Positions 27,151 to 35,779 of a stretch of 64,000 nt of DNA are shown one piece after another. This DNA is from Bradyrhizobium sp. Ce-3 (GTDB lineage Bacteria; Pseudomonadota; Alphaproteobacteria; Rhizobiales; Xanthobacteraceae): positions 248,001 to 312,000 of the forward strand of contig NZ_BQUV01000004.1 of assembly GCF_022835695.1 (NCBI RefSeq), read 5' to 3'. The position numbers were made by a program, and so were the translations under genes. The notes under the pieces were generated by a model. The model was not told the origin of the DNA, ran no database searches, and saw only the letters and a list, made by a program, of their open reading frames with translations. Numbering within the stretch: the first letter of the stretch is position 1; each line of letters opens with the position of its first letter.

Positions 27151-28196
27151 TGCGCACGGGCGATTACAAGCAGAGCTATGGCGAGCTGGTCGCGCTGATC
27201 GATTCCCCGCCGGTGTGGTTATGGTCGGCCGTGCTGCTGCTGGCGTTGATCGCAGCACCCTTTGTGTTGAACTCCTACGCGCTGTCGTTCCTGATGATCA
27301 TCCTGATCACGATGACCGGCGCGCTCGGGCTCAACATCCTGACCGGCTACACCGGGCTCATTTCGCTCGGCCATGTCGGCTTCCTCGTTACCGGCGCCTA
27401 TGCCTATGCGGTGCTGGTGTCGAAATATCACATGCCGCCGCTGGTCGGCTTTCTCGGCGCCGGCGTGGTGCCGGCGCTGGCGAGCCTGATCGTCGGCGCG
27501 CCGTCGTTGCGGCTCAAGGGACTCTATCTCGCGATCACCACGCTTGCCTTCTCCTTCATCATCAACACCGTGATCCTGGAGATGCGCTGGCTCACCAACG
27601 GCGCCCGCGGCATCCAGGTGCAGCGGCCCGAGATCTTCGGCATCAGCTTCGACAGCGATGCGGCCTTCACCTATCTCTGCCTCGCGATCGCGACACTGAC
27701 GCTGCTCGCCACCCTCAACATCCGCCGCAGCCGGGTCGGCCGCGCCTTCGTCGCGATCCGCGACAACGACACCGCGGCGCGCGTCATGGGCATCAACCTG
27801 CACGCCTACAAGCTGTTCGCCTTCGTCACGTCCGCGTTCATCACCGGCATCGCCGGCGCGCTCTACGGCATCTATCTCTCCTTCGTCAGCGTCGAGGGCT
27901 TTCCCTTCCTGCTGTCGATCGAGGCGCTGGCGATCCTGATCGTCGGCGGGCTCGGCTCGGCGCTCGGCGCCGTGCTCGGCACCATCCTGATCGTGCTGCT
28001 GCCGGAGGCGACACGGCTGGTGTTCAGCCTGTTCAGCGCCCAGATGGACGCGACCTTCACGACGGGCGCGCAGGAGCTGAAGAGCATGCTCTATGGCCTC
28101 GTCATCATCCTGTTCCTGCGCTTCCAGCCGCGCGGACTGGTCGGCGCCTGGCACGACATCAGGCGGACCTGGGTGCACTGGCCGCTGCGTTACTAA
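27150..28196 (+). CDS. branched-chain-type ABC transporter permease, LivM-like
   Basis: A 348-residue permease with about nine helices. LNILTGYTGLISLGHVGFLVTGAYAYAV is the LivM signature, FVAIRDNDTAARVMGINLHAYKLFAF the coupling motif and IVGGLGSALGAVLGTILI the C-terminal one. ATG 27150 overlaps the LivH stop; a GTG one codon earlier is also possible. It is followed after 32 bases by the binding-protein gene. Confidence 0.95.
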   Translation: MRTGDYKQSYGELVALIDSPPVWLWSAVLLLALIAAPFVLNSYALSFLMIILITMTGALGLNILTGYTGLISLGHVGFLVTGAYAYAVLVSKYHMPPLVGFLGAGVVPALASLIVGAPSLRLKGLYLAITTLAFSFIINTVILEMRWLTNGARGIQVQRPEIFGISFDSDAAFTYLCLAIATLTLLATLNIRRSRVGRAFVAIRDNDTAARVMGINLHAYKLFAFVTSAFITGIAGALYGIYLSFVSVEGFPFLLSIEALAILIVGGLGSALGAVLGTILIVLLPEATRLVFSLFSAQMDATFTTGAQELKSMLYGLVIILFLRFQPRGLVGAWHDIRRTWVHWPLRY

Positions 28197-28228
28197 CAAA
28201 AAAAGACACACATCATGAGGAGGAAACA

Positions 28229-29389
28229 ATGATCAAGCACCTGGCGGCGGCCTCGCTGCTGCTCACCACGGCCTGTCTTGCGATCGGCCCCGCTGCCGCC
28301 GCCGACCCGGGGTTCACCGACACCGAGATCCTGATCGGCGACGTCGAGCCGCTGACTGGCCCGCCGGCGCTGCTCGGCGTCGCCGCCTCGATCGGCCACA
28401 AGATCGCGATTGCGGAAGCCAACGCCGCCGGCGGCATCAACGGCCGCAAGATCAAATATGTGCTTGAGGACGACGGCTACGTCACCGCGCGCACCATCCA
28501 GGGCGTCAAGAAGGTGATCGACGTCGACAAGGTGTTTGCGATGCTCGGCATTTCCGGCTCGGGCCAGTCGATCGCCGTGATGCCGGTGCTGGAAAAGTCC
28601 GGGATCCCGACCGTGATCGACGTCGCGCCGGTGAAATTCCTGTGGGAGCCGGCGCGCAAGAACGTGTTCGTGGTCGGGCAATCCTACGAGGAGGGCATCG
28701 TCCATCTCGTCAATTTCCTCGCCGACAAGAACCCCGGCAGGAAATGGGGCCTGATCACCCAGGACGACGATTACGGCATCACCGTGCGCGACGGCTTCGA
28801 TACCGTCGTCAAGGCCAAGAAGCTGAACGTTGTCTACAGCGGCAATTACAAGAAGGGGCAGCAGGATTTCTCGTCCGACATGCTGCAGCTCAAGGACGCC
28901 GGCGCCGAGGTGTTCCTGGCCGGCGGCATCATCGGCGAGAACATCGCGATGATGAAGGAGCTCGAGAAGCTCGGCATCAAGCCGGTGACCGGCATCTTCT
29001 GGCCCGGCCGCATCGAGCCGGTGCTGAAGCTGATGGGGCCCGCCGGCGACGGCATCTACGCGGTCGACTATGTCGAGCCGTTCGCCGGCGCGGCCGGCAA
29101 GGCGTTCCTGGAAAAGGCCAAGCCGCTGGTGTCGGAAGCCGAGTTCAAAGGCATCAACCGCTACACCATGACCGGCTATGCCGCCGCGAAGGTCCTGATC
29201 GCGGCGATCGAGCGCTGCGGCAAGCAGCCGACCTGGGCCTGCACCATCTCGGAGCTGGAGAAGACCAAAAATGTCGAGACCGGCGTGATGGCGCCGATCA
29301 GCTTCGGCCCCGGCGTCCGCTTCTCCAACCAGAAGCTGCAGATCATGCAGGCCGATACGGCAACGCTCAGCTTCAAGCCGGTGGACTAG
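28229..29389 (+). CDS. Liv-type ABC transporter substrate-binding protein
   Basis: A 386-residue periplasmic protein with a signal peptide ending AAAA-DPG (about residue 25). ILIGDVEPLTGPPALLGVAASIG and ANAAGGINGRKIKYVLEDDGY are the standard type I fold opening of LivK-like receptors of the hydrophobic/aromatic-acid branch. Strong ribosome site GAGGAGGAAACA. As the last transporter gene of the operon it supplies the receptor; a second Liv-type receptor is encoded at 39112 without its own permease, and may share this transporter. Confidence 0.93.
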   Translation: MIKHLAAASLLLTTACLAIGPAAAADPGFTDTEILIGDVEPLTGPPALLGVAASIGHKIAIAEANAAGGINGRKIKYVLEDDGYVTARTIQGVKKVIDVDKVFAMLGISGSGQSIAVMPVLEKSGIPTVIDVAPVKFLWEPARKNVFVVGQSYEEGIVHLVNFLADKNPGRKWGLITQDDDYGITVRDGFDTVVKAKKLNVVYSGNYKKGQQDFSSDMLQLKDAGAEVFLAGGIIGENIAMMKELEKLGIKPVTGIFWPGRIEPVLKLMGPAGDGIYAVDYVEPFAGAAGKAFLEKAKPLVSEAEFKGINRYTMTGYAAAKVLIAAIERCGKQPTWACTISELEKTKNVETGVMAPISFGPGVRFSNQKLQIMQADTATLSFKPVD

Positions 29390-29393
29390 AACC

Positions 29394-30140
29394 ATGAAGG
29401 TCCTGATCGTCTTTGCTCATCAGGAGGCGCAGTCGTTCAATGCGGCGCTGCTGGCGCGGTCGGTGGCAGAGCTGACCGCGCTCGGGCATACGGTCAAGAT
29501 CTCCGATCTTTATGCCATGCGCTTCAATCCGGTGGCGACATCAGACGATTTCGGCGCGCGGCGGTTTCCCGACCGGCTGCAATATGACCGCGAGCAGAAA
29601 TACAATCTGCAACAGGGCGCGCTCAGCGGCGATATCGCCGCCGAGATCGAGAAGCTGCTGTGGTGCGACGTGCTGATCCTGCAGTTTCCGCTGTGGTGGT
29701 TCTCGGTGCCTGCCATCATGAAGGGCTGGATCGACCGTGTGTTCGTCAACGGCGCGGTCTATGGCAGCGGCCGCCGCTACGACACCGGCGGCCTCGCCGG
29801 CCGCCGCGCCATGGTCGTGACCTCGACCGCCGCCTATCCCGGGATGTGCGCACCCGACGGGCTGGTCGGCGCGCTCGACGTGGTGCTGTGGCCGATCCAG
29901 AACGGCACGCTGGCCTATGCCGGCTGCAAGGTGCTGCCGCCCTTCGTGTCGTATTCGGTGAATTTCGTCGACGAGGCGACGCGGCACCGCTATCTCGACG
30001 ATTATGCCGAACGGCTGCGACGGCTCGAGACCACCGAGCCGCTGTTCTTCCATCCGCTGGAGGATTTTGGGCAGGACTGGCGGCTGAAGCCGGGCATGGC
30101 CGCAAGGACCGTTGGGCAGCGGTCGCCGACGGAGCCATAA
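29394..30140 (+). CDS. NAD(P)H:quinone oxidoreductase-like flavoprotein
   Basis: A 248-residue flavodoxin-fold protein (NQO1/MdaB/KefF group). VLIVFAHQEAQSFNAAL is the FMN/FAD phosphate loop, LILQFPLWWFSVPAIMKGWIDRVF the typical dimer/flavin segment and YDTGGLAGRRAMVVTSTA follows. It starts four bases after the binding protein stop, so belongs to the operon. It probably does two-electron reduction of a quinone or similar product arising in the pathway. Convergent with the acyl-CoA dehydrogenase gene, 11 bases away. Confidence 0.88.
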   Translation: MKVLIVFAHQEAQSFNAALLARSVAELTALGHTVKISDLYAMRFNPVATSDDFGARRFPDRLQYDREQKYNLQQGALSGDIAAEIEKLLWCDVLILQFPLWWFSVPAIMKGWIDRVFVNGAVYGSGRRYDTGGLAGRRAMVVTSTAAYPGMCAPDGLVGALDVVLWPIQNGTLAYAGCKVLPPFVSYSVNFVDEATRHRYLDDYAERLRRLETTEPLFFHPLEDFGQDWRLKPGMAARTVGQRSPTEP

Positions 30141-30151
30141 GGGCGGCCCAT

Positions 30152-31345
30152 TCACATCCGCTTGGCGACTTCCTCCAGCATCACTTCGGTGGCGCCGCCG
30201 CCGATCGTCAGCACGCGGGCGTCGCGCACCATGCGCTCGATCGCCGTGCCGCGCATGAAGCCCGAACCGCCATGCAGCTGCAGGCAGCCATGCACGACCT
30301 CGTGCAGCACCTCCGGCGACAGCGCCTTCACCATCGACACTTCGCGGAGGCAATCCTGTCCGGCCGTGGCGAGCTCGGCGGCCTGATAGGCCAGCGCGCG
30401 CGCCGCAGCCGCTTTGGCGGCGAGCTGGGCGAGCTTGAGCCGCACGCCCTGCTGGTTCCAGAGCGGGCCGCCGAAGGCCTGCCGCGTCTTCACATAGTTC
30501 GTCGTCAGCTCGATCGCCTTGGCAGACTCGCCGGCGCAGATGCCGCCGATGCAGATGCGCTCGTTCTGGAAGGTCTCCATGATGCCATAGAAACCCCTGT
30601 TCTCCTCGCCGAGCAGATTCTCCGCCGGCACACGCACATCCTGGAAGCCGAGCTCGGCGGTGTCGGAGCAGAGCCAGCCATGCTTGTCGAGCTTGGTTGC
30701 CGAAATGCCCGGCGTGTTGCGTTCGACGATGAACAGTGAGATGCCACGGCTGCCCTTGGCGTGCGGGTCGGTGCGCGCGGCAACGATCAGGATGTCGCCA
30801 TAGACCGCGTTGGTGATGAACATCTTGGCGCCGTTGATCACCCAATGATCGCCATCGCGCCGCGCGCGGGTCTTGAGGCCCGCGACGTCCGATCCGGCAT
30901 CGGGCTCGGTCACCGCGATCGAGCACACCGTCTCGCCGCGGATGATCGCCGGCAGGTATTTCTGCTTCTGCTCCGGCGTACCGCGCAAGGAGATGTGCAC
31001 TGCCGACATGTCGGTATGAACCAGGATCGACGAGGTGAAGCCGCCGAAGCTCGAGCGACCGAGCTCCTCGGCGAACACCATCGAGGCCAGCGGCCCCATG
31101 TCGGTGCCGCCATATTCGGGGGCATGGCGCATGCCGAGGAAACCGAGCGCGCCCATGCGGCGATAGATCTCGCGCGGGATCTTGCCGTCACGCTCCCACG
31201 CCTCGGCATGCGGCACCACTTCCCTCTCGACAAAGCGGCGGACCTGCTCGCGCAGCATCCGAAGCTCCTCCGGCAGATTGGGCTGCTCCGGGAAATGGAA
31301 TTCGGTCTCAGAGAGCTGGCGCGGATCCGAGGTCATGACGTTCAT
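30152..31345 (-). CDS. acyl-CoA dehydrogenase
   Basis: A 397-residue flavoenzyme. CSIAVTEPDAGSDVAGLKTRA is the FAD/substrate motif, QAFGGPLWNQQGV and CLQLHGGSGFMRGTAIERMVRDARVLTIGGGATEVM close the active site. At the position where short/medium-chain enzymes carry the catalytic Glu (YEGT) this protein has IGGGAT; as in isovaleryl- and long-chain-type enzymes, the base is then expected on helix G, where FQNERICIGG offers a Glu. Last gene of the Rieske operon, overlapping the hydrolase by four bases. It may introduce a double bond in a CoA ester, or act as the LvaC-like partner of the kinase module in the neighbouring operon. Confidence 0.93.
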   Translation of the reverse strand: MNVMTSDPRQLSETEFHFPEQPNLPEELRMLREQVRRFVEREVVPHAEAWERDGKIPREIYRRMGALGFLGMRHAPEYGGTDMGPLASMVFAEELGRSSFGGFTSSILVHTDMSAVHISLRGTPEQKQKYLPAIIRGETVCSIAVTEPDAGSDVAGLKTRARRDGDHWVINGAKMFITNAVYGDILIVAARTDPHAKGSRGISLFIVERNTPGISATKLDKHGWLCSDTAELGFQDVRVPAENLLGEENRGFYGIMETFQNERICIGGICAGESAKAIELTTNYVKTRQAFGGPLWNQQGVRLKLAQLAAKAAAARALAYQAAELATAGQDCLREVSMVKALSPEVLHEVVHGCLQLHGGSGFMRGTAIERMVRDARVLTIGGGATEVMLEEVAKRM

Positions 31346-32277
31346 TGTGGCGCCCTTTGATGGCCGATGTGAAGATGGTTGCGCAGGAAATCCGCGAGGG
31401 CCGCGATCGCCTCTCGCGCCTGCGGAATCTCCGGGAACATCTGGAACACGTGGATCATGCCGTCCCAGACCTGGAGTTCGACGTCGACGCCGGCGGCCTT
31501 TGCCTTCGCGACCAGCTCCGTCGAGTCATCGCGCACGGTCTCGCGGTCGCCGACCTGCACCAGCAGCGGCGGCAGGCCGGCGAGATCGGCATAAAGCGGC
31601 GAGGCCAGCGGATCGCGGGGATCGCCGTCCTTGCCGAGATAGTTTCTGGCGAGCGCCAGGATCATCGCGCGCTGGTGGATCGGATCGGCTGCGGCCCTGC
31701 TCTGATAGCTCGCCCCGGTCGCGGCAAGATCGGTCCACGGCGACATCAGCGCGCCCGCCGCGGGAAGAGGCAAGCCACGATCCCTCGCCGCGAGCATCGC
31801 AGCGAGCACGAGATTGCCGCCAGCCGAGTCCCCGGCGAAGGCAATCTGCGCAGGACGCGGGCCCTGATCGCGAAGATACTGAAAGGCAATCAACACATCA
31901 TCCAGCGCCGCTGGAAAGCGATGCTCCGGCGCGAGGCGATAGGCGATCGTAAGCACACGGCAGCCGGATGCATCCGCAACTCGCGCGGCCAGCTCGCGAT
32001 GCGAGGCGATCGAGCCGATGCGGAAGCCGCCGCCGTGAAGATACAGGATCGCCTTGTCGCGCGGTGCGCCTGATGGCACCAACCATTCCCCGTCGACGCC
32101 GTCGGCAGAGACCGGTTGACACGTCACCGGCACTGAGCAGCCGGCAAAGGCTTGGTCCCAATCGCGGCGCATCTGCGCCACCGATGTCTCGCGGGTCCAG
32201 CCGCGATAGATCGCACGCAGGCGCTCGATTGCGCGCTCGACCGGCGCCACGGCGATATCGTCGCCCTCGATAGCCAT
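31342..32277 (-). CDS. alpha/beta hydrolase, hormone-sensitive-lipase type
   Basis: A 311-residue esterase/lipase. The oxyanion motif LYLHGGGF and nucleophile elbow FAGDSAGGN are the HSL (family IV) signature; Asp in LLVQVGDRE and His in WDGMIHVFQMF complete the triad. The start at 32277 overlaps the SDR stop by one base; the frame is open much further upstream but there overlaps SDR out of frame. It may open a lactone or cleave an ester of the substrate. Confidence 0.92.
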   Translation of the reverse strand: MAIEGDDIAVAPVERAIERLRAIYRGWTRETSVAQMRRDWDQAFAGCSVPVTCQPVSADGVDGEWLVPSGAPRDKAILYLHGGGFRIGSIASHRELAARVADASGCRVLTIAYRLAPEHRFPAALDDVLIAFQYLRDQGPRPAQIAFAGDSAGGNLVLAAMLAARDRGLPLPAAGALMSPWTDLAATGASYQSRAAADPIHQRAMILALARNYLGKDGDPRDPLASPLYADLAGLPPLLVQVGDRETVRDDSTELVAKAKAAGVDVELQVWDGMIHVFQMFPEIPQAREAIAALADFLRNHLHIGHQRAPQ

Positions 32278-33026
32278 CAGCCGCCGATTCCCATGCCGCC
32301 GGACACGCCGAGCGTCTCGCCGGTGATATAGGCGGCCTGGTCGGAGGCCAGGAACAGCGCGGCTGCCGCAACCTCCTCCGGCTCGCCGAGCCGGCCGAGC
32401 AGCGTCGCGGCGGTCATCGCCTGCAGGATCTTGTCGCCGCCCTTTGCTACCGCCTGCTCCAGCATCGGCGTGCGGATCGGTCCAGGCGCGATCGCGTTCG
32501 CGGTGATGCGATAGCGCGCATTCTCGCGCGCAATGCTCCGGGTGAAGGAGATCACGCCGCCCTTGGCCGCGGAATAGACCGCGCCGCCCTTCGAGCCGAG
32601 CCGTGCCGCCTCTGAGGTGACGTTGATGATGCGGCCGAAGCGCGCCGCCTGCATCGCCGGCAAAGCGGCGTGGGTACATGCGAGCACCGAGGTGAGATTG
32701 ACCGCGATCAGGCGGGACCAATCCTCCGTAGATGTGTCGGTGAAGAAGGCGTGCTGATCGACGCCGGCGTTGTTGACGACGATGTCGAACGGGCCGTCCT
32801 GGGCCATCACGGCCTTTACCGCCGTGGCATCGCTGACATCGAGTCCTGCGACCACGGCACCGGTGTCGCGCGCGAGTTCCGAGGCCGCGGCGACGTCGAG
32901 ATCGGCGATCACGACCCTGGCGCCGGCGCCGGCAAAGCTGCGGACAATCGCAGCGCCAATGCCGCGCGCGCCGCCGGAGACGAAGGCCCGGCGGCCGTCG
33001 AGACGCCCGAATGGCAAGGTCGCCAC
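32277..33026 (-). CDS. SDR-family oxidoreductase, BadH-like
   Basis: A 249-residue short-chain dehydrogenase. Cofactor motif SGGARGIG (about residues 17-24), VNNAGV, catalytic Ser in VTSEAARLG and YSAAK (Tyr-x3-Lys), and the C-terminal ITGETLGVSGGMGIGG. An Asp at the end of strand 2 (VIADLD) predicts NAD+ preference. It resembles alicyclic hydroxyacyl-CoA dehydrogenases such as BadH. In the operon it would oxidise a hydroxyl or a cis-diol, or reduce a ketoacyl-CoA in an LvaD-like role. Confidence 0.92.
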   Translation of the reverse strand: MATLPFGRLDGRRAFVSGGARGIGAAIVRSFAGAGARVVIADLDVAAASELARDTGAVVAGLDVSDATAVKAVMAQDGPFDIVVNNAGVDQHAFFTDTSTEDWSRLIAVNLTSVLACTHAALPAMQAARFGRIINVTSEAARLGSKGGAVYSAAKGGVISFTRSIARENARYRITANAIAPGPIRTPMLEQAVAKGGDKILQAMTAATLLGRLGEPEEVAAAALFLASDQAAYITGETLGVSGGMGIGG

Positions 33027-33027
33027 C

Positions 33028-33822
33028 TCAGCGCCCCGTGAAGACAGGCTTGCGCCGCTCGATCACGGCGGCAAGCCCTTCGCGCGCGTCGGCCATCCCC
33101 GAGAGCTCGGCCACCGTGCGCGCCTCTTCCGACAGGCATTGCTCGATGCTGGTGCCGGTACCGGCCCAGACCAGCCGCTTGGTCGCGGCAAGCGCCTTCG
33201 GCGCACCGGCCGCGAGCTCCCGCGCCAGCGCGAGCGATGCGTCGGCAAGCTCCGCATCGGGCACCACCTTGGTGACGATGCCCATCTGCAACGCGTCCGC
33301 CGCCGGGATCACCGGGTTGGTCAGCAGGATCGACATCGCCCGCCGCAGGCCGACCAGCCGCGACAGCGTCACGGAGACGCCGGCATCGGGTGCCATCGCC
33401 ACCCGCGTCGCACCGGCGAGGAATTTTGCGGACTCCGCTGCGATCACGATGTCGGAGGCGCAGACCAGGCCGAAGCCGCCGCCGCCCGCCGCAAAGCCCT
33501 GCACCGAGGCGATAACCGGCGCTTCGAGCCGCAGCAATCCGGTTACCGCATTCTGCAGATAGGCGGTGGCCTGGCGGATATAATCGGGCAGCTTCTCGCC
33601 CCTGGCGGCAAAGGCGCGGACATCGCCGCCGGCACAGAAGTTCGTGCCCTCGCCGCTCAACAGCACGACGCGCAGATCGGGATGGCCGTGGCACACCATG
33701 ATGGCGTCGCACAGCGCGCTTAACAGCTCGGCACTCATGCCGTTGGCCGCATCAGGACGGTTGAGCCGCAACCGCGCGATGCCGTCGGTGATGTCGAGCA
33801 GGACGGGGCCCTTGTCGATCAT
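33028..33822 (-). CDS. enoyl-CoA hydratase/isomerase family protein
   Basis: A 264-residue crotonase. LLSGEGTNFCAGGDVRAFA is the CoA/oxyanion loop and VIASVQGFAAGGGFGLVCASDIVIAAESAKF the second half. At the two catalytic Glu positions of classical hydratases the sequence has GLVCASD (no Glu) and then MAPDAGVSVTLSRLVG (Asp), which is the isomerase-like pattern, so double-bond isomerisation or another crotonase reaction is possible. Fits between Rieske and SDR genes in the operon, with a one-base gap to the SDR start. Confidence 0.92.
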   Translation of the reverse strand: MIDKGPVLLDITDGIARLRLNRPDAANGMSAELLSALCDAIMVCHGHPDLRVVLLSGEGTNFCAGGDVRAFAARGEKLPDYIRQATAYLQNAVTGLLRLEAPVIASVQGFAAGGGGFGLVCASDIVIAAESAKFLAGATRVAMAPDAGVSVTLSRLVGLRRAMSILLTNPVIPAADALQMGIVTKVVPDAELADASLALARELAAGAPKALAATKRLVWAGTGTSIEQCLSEEARTVAELSGMADAREGLAAVIERRKPVFTGR

Positions 33823-33835
33823 GGCGAGACCTCCC

Positions 33836-34333
33836 CTAAACCAGGAATGACAGCGTGTAGATCGCCTTGTCGTTGTTGACGAGGATCACCTTCTTGCCGG
33901 CCATCCGCAATTCGCCATCGACATGACGCAACCGGTATTCATTGCGCGCCGCCCACAGCGTGTCGTCGCGCAGGCTTGACTCGAAGATCAGGCTGTTGCT
34001 GGCAACCGCGATGTCGCCATCGTCGGGCTGCTCGTCCATCAATTCGATGTTGGAGATCAGCCGGCGCAGGTTCGACTGCGGTGTCTGGGTGAAGTGCTTG
34101 CCGGTCATCAGCTGGCGGACGCGCAGCGCGATCCGCGAGCGGTTGTCGTAGATGATCGACATCTGCCGCTCCGGATCGATGTCGGCGCCGTTGGCCGGCA
34201 CCCAATAGACGCCGTCGTCGGTCCAGAGCTTCTCCCAGGCCTCGTATTGATGCTCGTCCTGCAGCCGCGCCTCGCGATAGAGGAAAGCAGTGATGGCGCT
34301 CATCAAGGTGGCGCTGCTCTCGCGCGACAGCAT
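33836..34333 (-). CDS. aromatic-ring-hydroxylating dioxygenase beta subunit
   Basis: A 165-residue SnoaL/NTF2-like subunit of ring-hydroxylating oxygenases. ITAFLYREARLQDEHQYEAWEKLWTDDGVYWVP at the N-terminus and LRRLISNIEL and RNEYRLRHVDGELRMAGKKVILVNND at the C-terminus are the family pattern. Its start overlaps the alpha-subunit stop by one base (an alternative in-frame ATG lies ten codons in). It stabilises an alpha3beta3 assembly. Confidence 0.93.
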   Translation of the reverse strand: MLSRESSATLMSAITAFLYREARLQDEHQYEAWEKLWTDDGVYWVPANGADIDPERQMSIIYDNRSRIALRVRQLMTGKHFTQTPQSNLRRLISNIELMDEQPDDGDIAVASNSLIFESSLRDDTLWAARNEYRLRHVDGELRMAGKKVILVNNDKAIYTLSFLV

Positions 34334-35592
34334 CAGGCTGGCTCCATCAGCTTGCGATAATGGGTCCAGATGCCGCGCGACGGCACCTCGTCGGTGACGT
34401 GGCCGACGGTGAAGCCGAGCTCATCCTGTCGCTGGCGCTTCTCGCCGCGGCCGAGGAAGATCCATTCCGGATTGCGCGCCAGCACCCCGCGATGGCAGCG
34501 CTCGTACATCTCGGAATCGTCCGCGAGCAGGAAGCCGGCCGGGCCGACCGAGCCCATGGTCTGCTGGCGCAGCCTTCGATTCAGATCGGGCGCGCCCTTG
34601 AACTGCAGCGCCGTGACGTGCTGCACGCTGTCGTCGACGCCGAGCGGCTGGATCACGAACATCTGGATCTCGGCAATGAACAGATTCGGGAAGATCATCA
34701 CATGCGGCGTGCCGTCGATCATGATCTGGCGCGCCGCAGTGTCGCCATAAGCCGTCTTCATCCGCGCGGTGTAGTCGGGCAGCCGCTCCTCGCTGGTGCC
34801 GAACCAGCTCATCGGCGCGTCGCGCTTGCGGAACTCGGGCCGCAGATCGATCTCGGTATGGCCGTTGCCGTAATCGCGGGTCAGCGCGGTCGAGGCGCCG
34901 CCGTAGAGCTTGCCGATCATGCTGTCGGCGACGCCGAAGATCGAGGTGTGCACGAAGGCCGGGTGATAGCCGTCGCACTCGTTCTCAAGGATGAACTTCC
35001 AGTTCGCCTTGACGCGATGCTTGAGGAAGCCCGCCGTGATCTCGACCTCGCCCTCCGGCGATGATCGTACCAGGCGATCGATGGTCTCGGCGGCACCGCC
35101 GAGATGTTCCTTCAGGGTCGGGCCTTCGGCTGCGAACGAGCCGAACACGAAACCGCGGTAGGACTCGACGCTCGTCACCCGCCCGAGCGCGAGTTGCGAC
35201 TTGTCCTGTCCCTCATAGCCGTCAGGAAAGGCGTAGCCGACTAGGCGGCCGTCATTGGCGAAAGTCCAGGAGTGGAACGGACAGGTGAACGAGCGCGCGT
35301 TGCCGCGCTCAAACGAGCAGACCTGGTTGCCGCGGTGCGAGCAGCGATTCAGCAGCAGATTGACCTTGCCCTGCTCGTCGCGCGTCATGATCACGGATTG
35401 CGGGCCGATCGACTTGACGACGTAGTCGTTGGCGTTCGGGACCTCGCTCTCGTGTCCGACATAGACCCAGGTGCGGTACCAGATGTTCTTGAGCTCAGCC
35501 TCGAAGACGTCAGGGTCGGTGTAGAGCGATCCGTGCACCCGGTCGGGCCGGATCAGCCGTTCCCATGGCGAGACGCCGGTCATCATGTTCAT
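34333..35592 (-). CDS. Rieske ring-hydroxylating oxygenase alpha subunit
   Basis: A 419-residue catalytic subunit. The Rieske [2Fe-2S] centre is Cys84-x-His86 and Cys104-x2-His107 (RCSHRG and CPFHSW). The mononuclear iron site is NECDGYHPAFVH with its two His and the bridging Asp. Start 35592 (MNMMTG) has GGGAGACGGAGCG upstream; the frame extends 18 codons further without homology. It leads a six-gene operon with the beta subunit, hydratase, SDR, hydrolase and acyl-CoA dehydrogenase. No ferredoxin or reductase gene is in the window, so electrons must come from components encoded elsewhere. Operator motif B lies just upstream. Confidence 0.95.
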   Translation of the reverse strand: MNMMTGVSPWERLIRPDRVHGSLYTDPDVFEAELKNIWYRTWVYVGHESEVPNANDYVVKSIGPQSVIMTRDEQGKVNLLLNRCSHRGNQVCSFERGNARSFTCPFHSWTFANDGRLVGYAFPDGYEGQDKSQLALGRVTSVESYRGFVFGSFAAEGPTLKEHLGGAAETIDRLVRSSPEGEVEITAGFLKHRVKANWKFILENECDGYHPAFVHTSIFGVADSMIGKLYGGASTALTRDYGNGHTEIDLRPEFRKRDAPMSWFGTSEERLPDYTARMKTAYGDTAARQIMIDGTPHVMIFPNLFIAEIQMFVIQPLGVDDSVQHVTALQFKGAPDLNRRLRQQTMGSVGPAGFLLADDSEMYERCHRGVLARNPEWIFLGRGEKRQRQDELGFTVGHVTDEVPSRGIWTHYRKLMEPA

Positions 35593-35648
35593 CGCTCCGT
35601 CTCCCTCGCCGGCCACTTGCCGCGAACGTCTTTGCTGCTCGCTCAATA

Positions 35649-35667
35649 ATAATCCGAACGACCGTTC
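35649..35667. promoter_or_regulatory. putative TetR operator B
   Basis: ATAATCCGAACGACCGTTC, within the palindrome CCGAAC-GACC-GTTCGG (35654-35669), lies 57 bases upstream of the Rieske alpha start. It shares ATAATCCG and the spaced C, CG and TC with the sites at 21292 and 38998. Confidence 0.65.
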
Positions 35668-35779
35668 GGTGAATTAATAGCACGGGCGCTGCGGGGCGGC
35701 AAGCTTCTTTCGAACGTCGCGGCTCATCCCGGAACGGCGCGCAACGATGCAATTCCTAGTAGCTGGCGCCGCAATCGTC

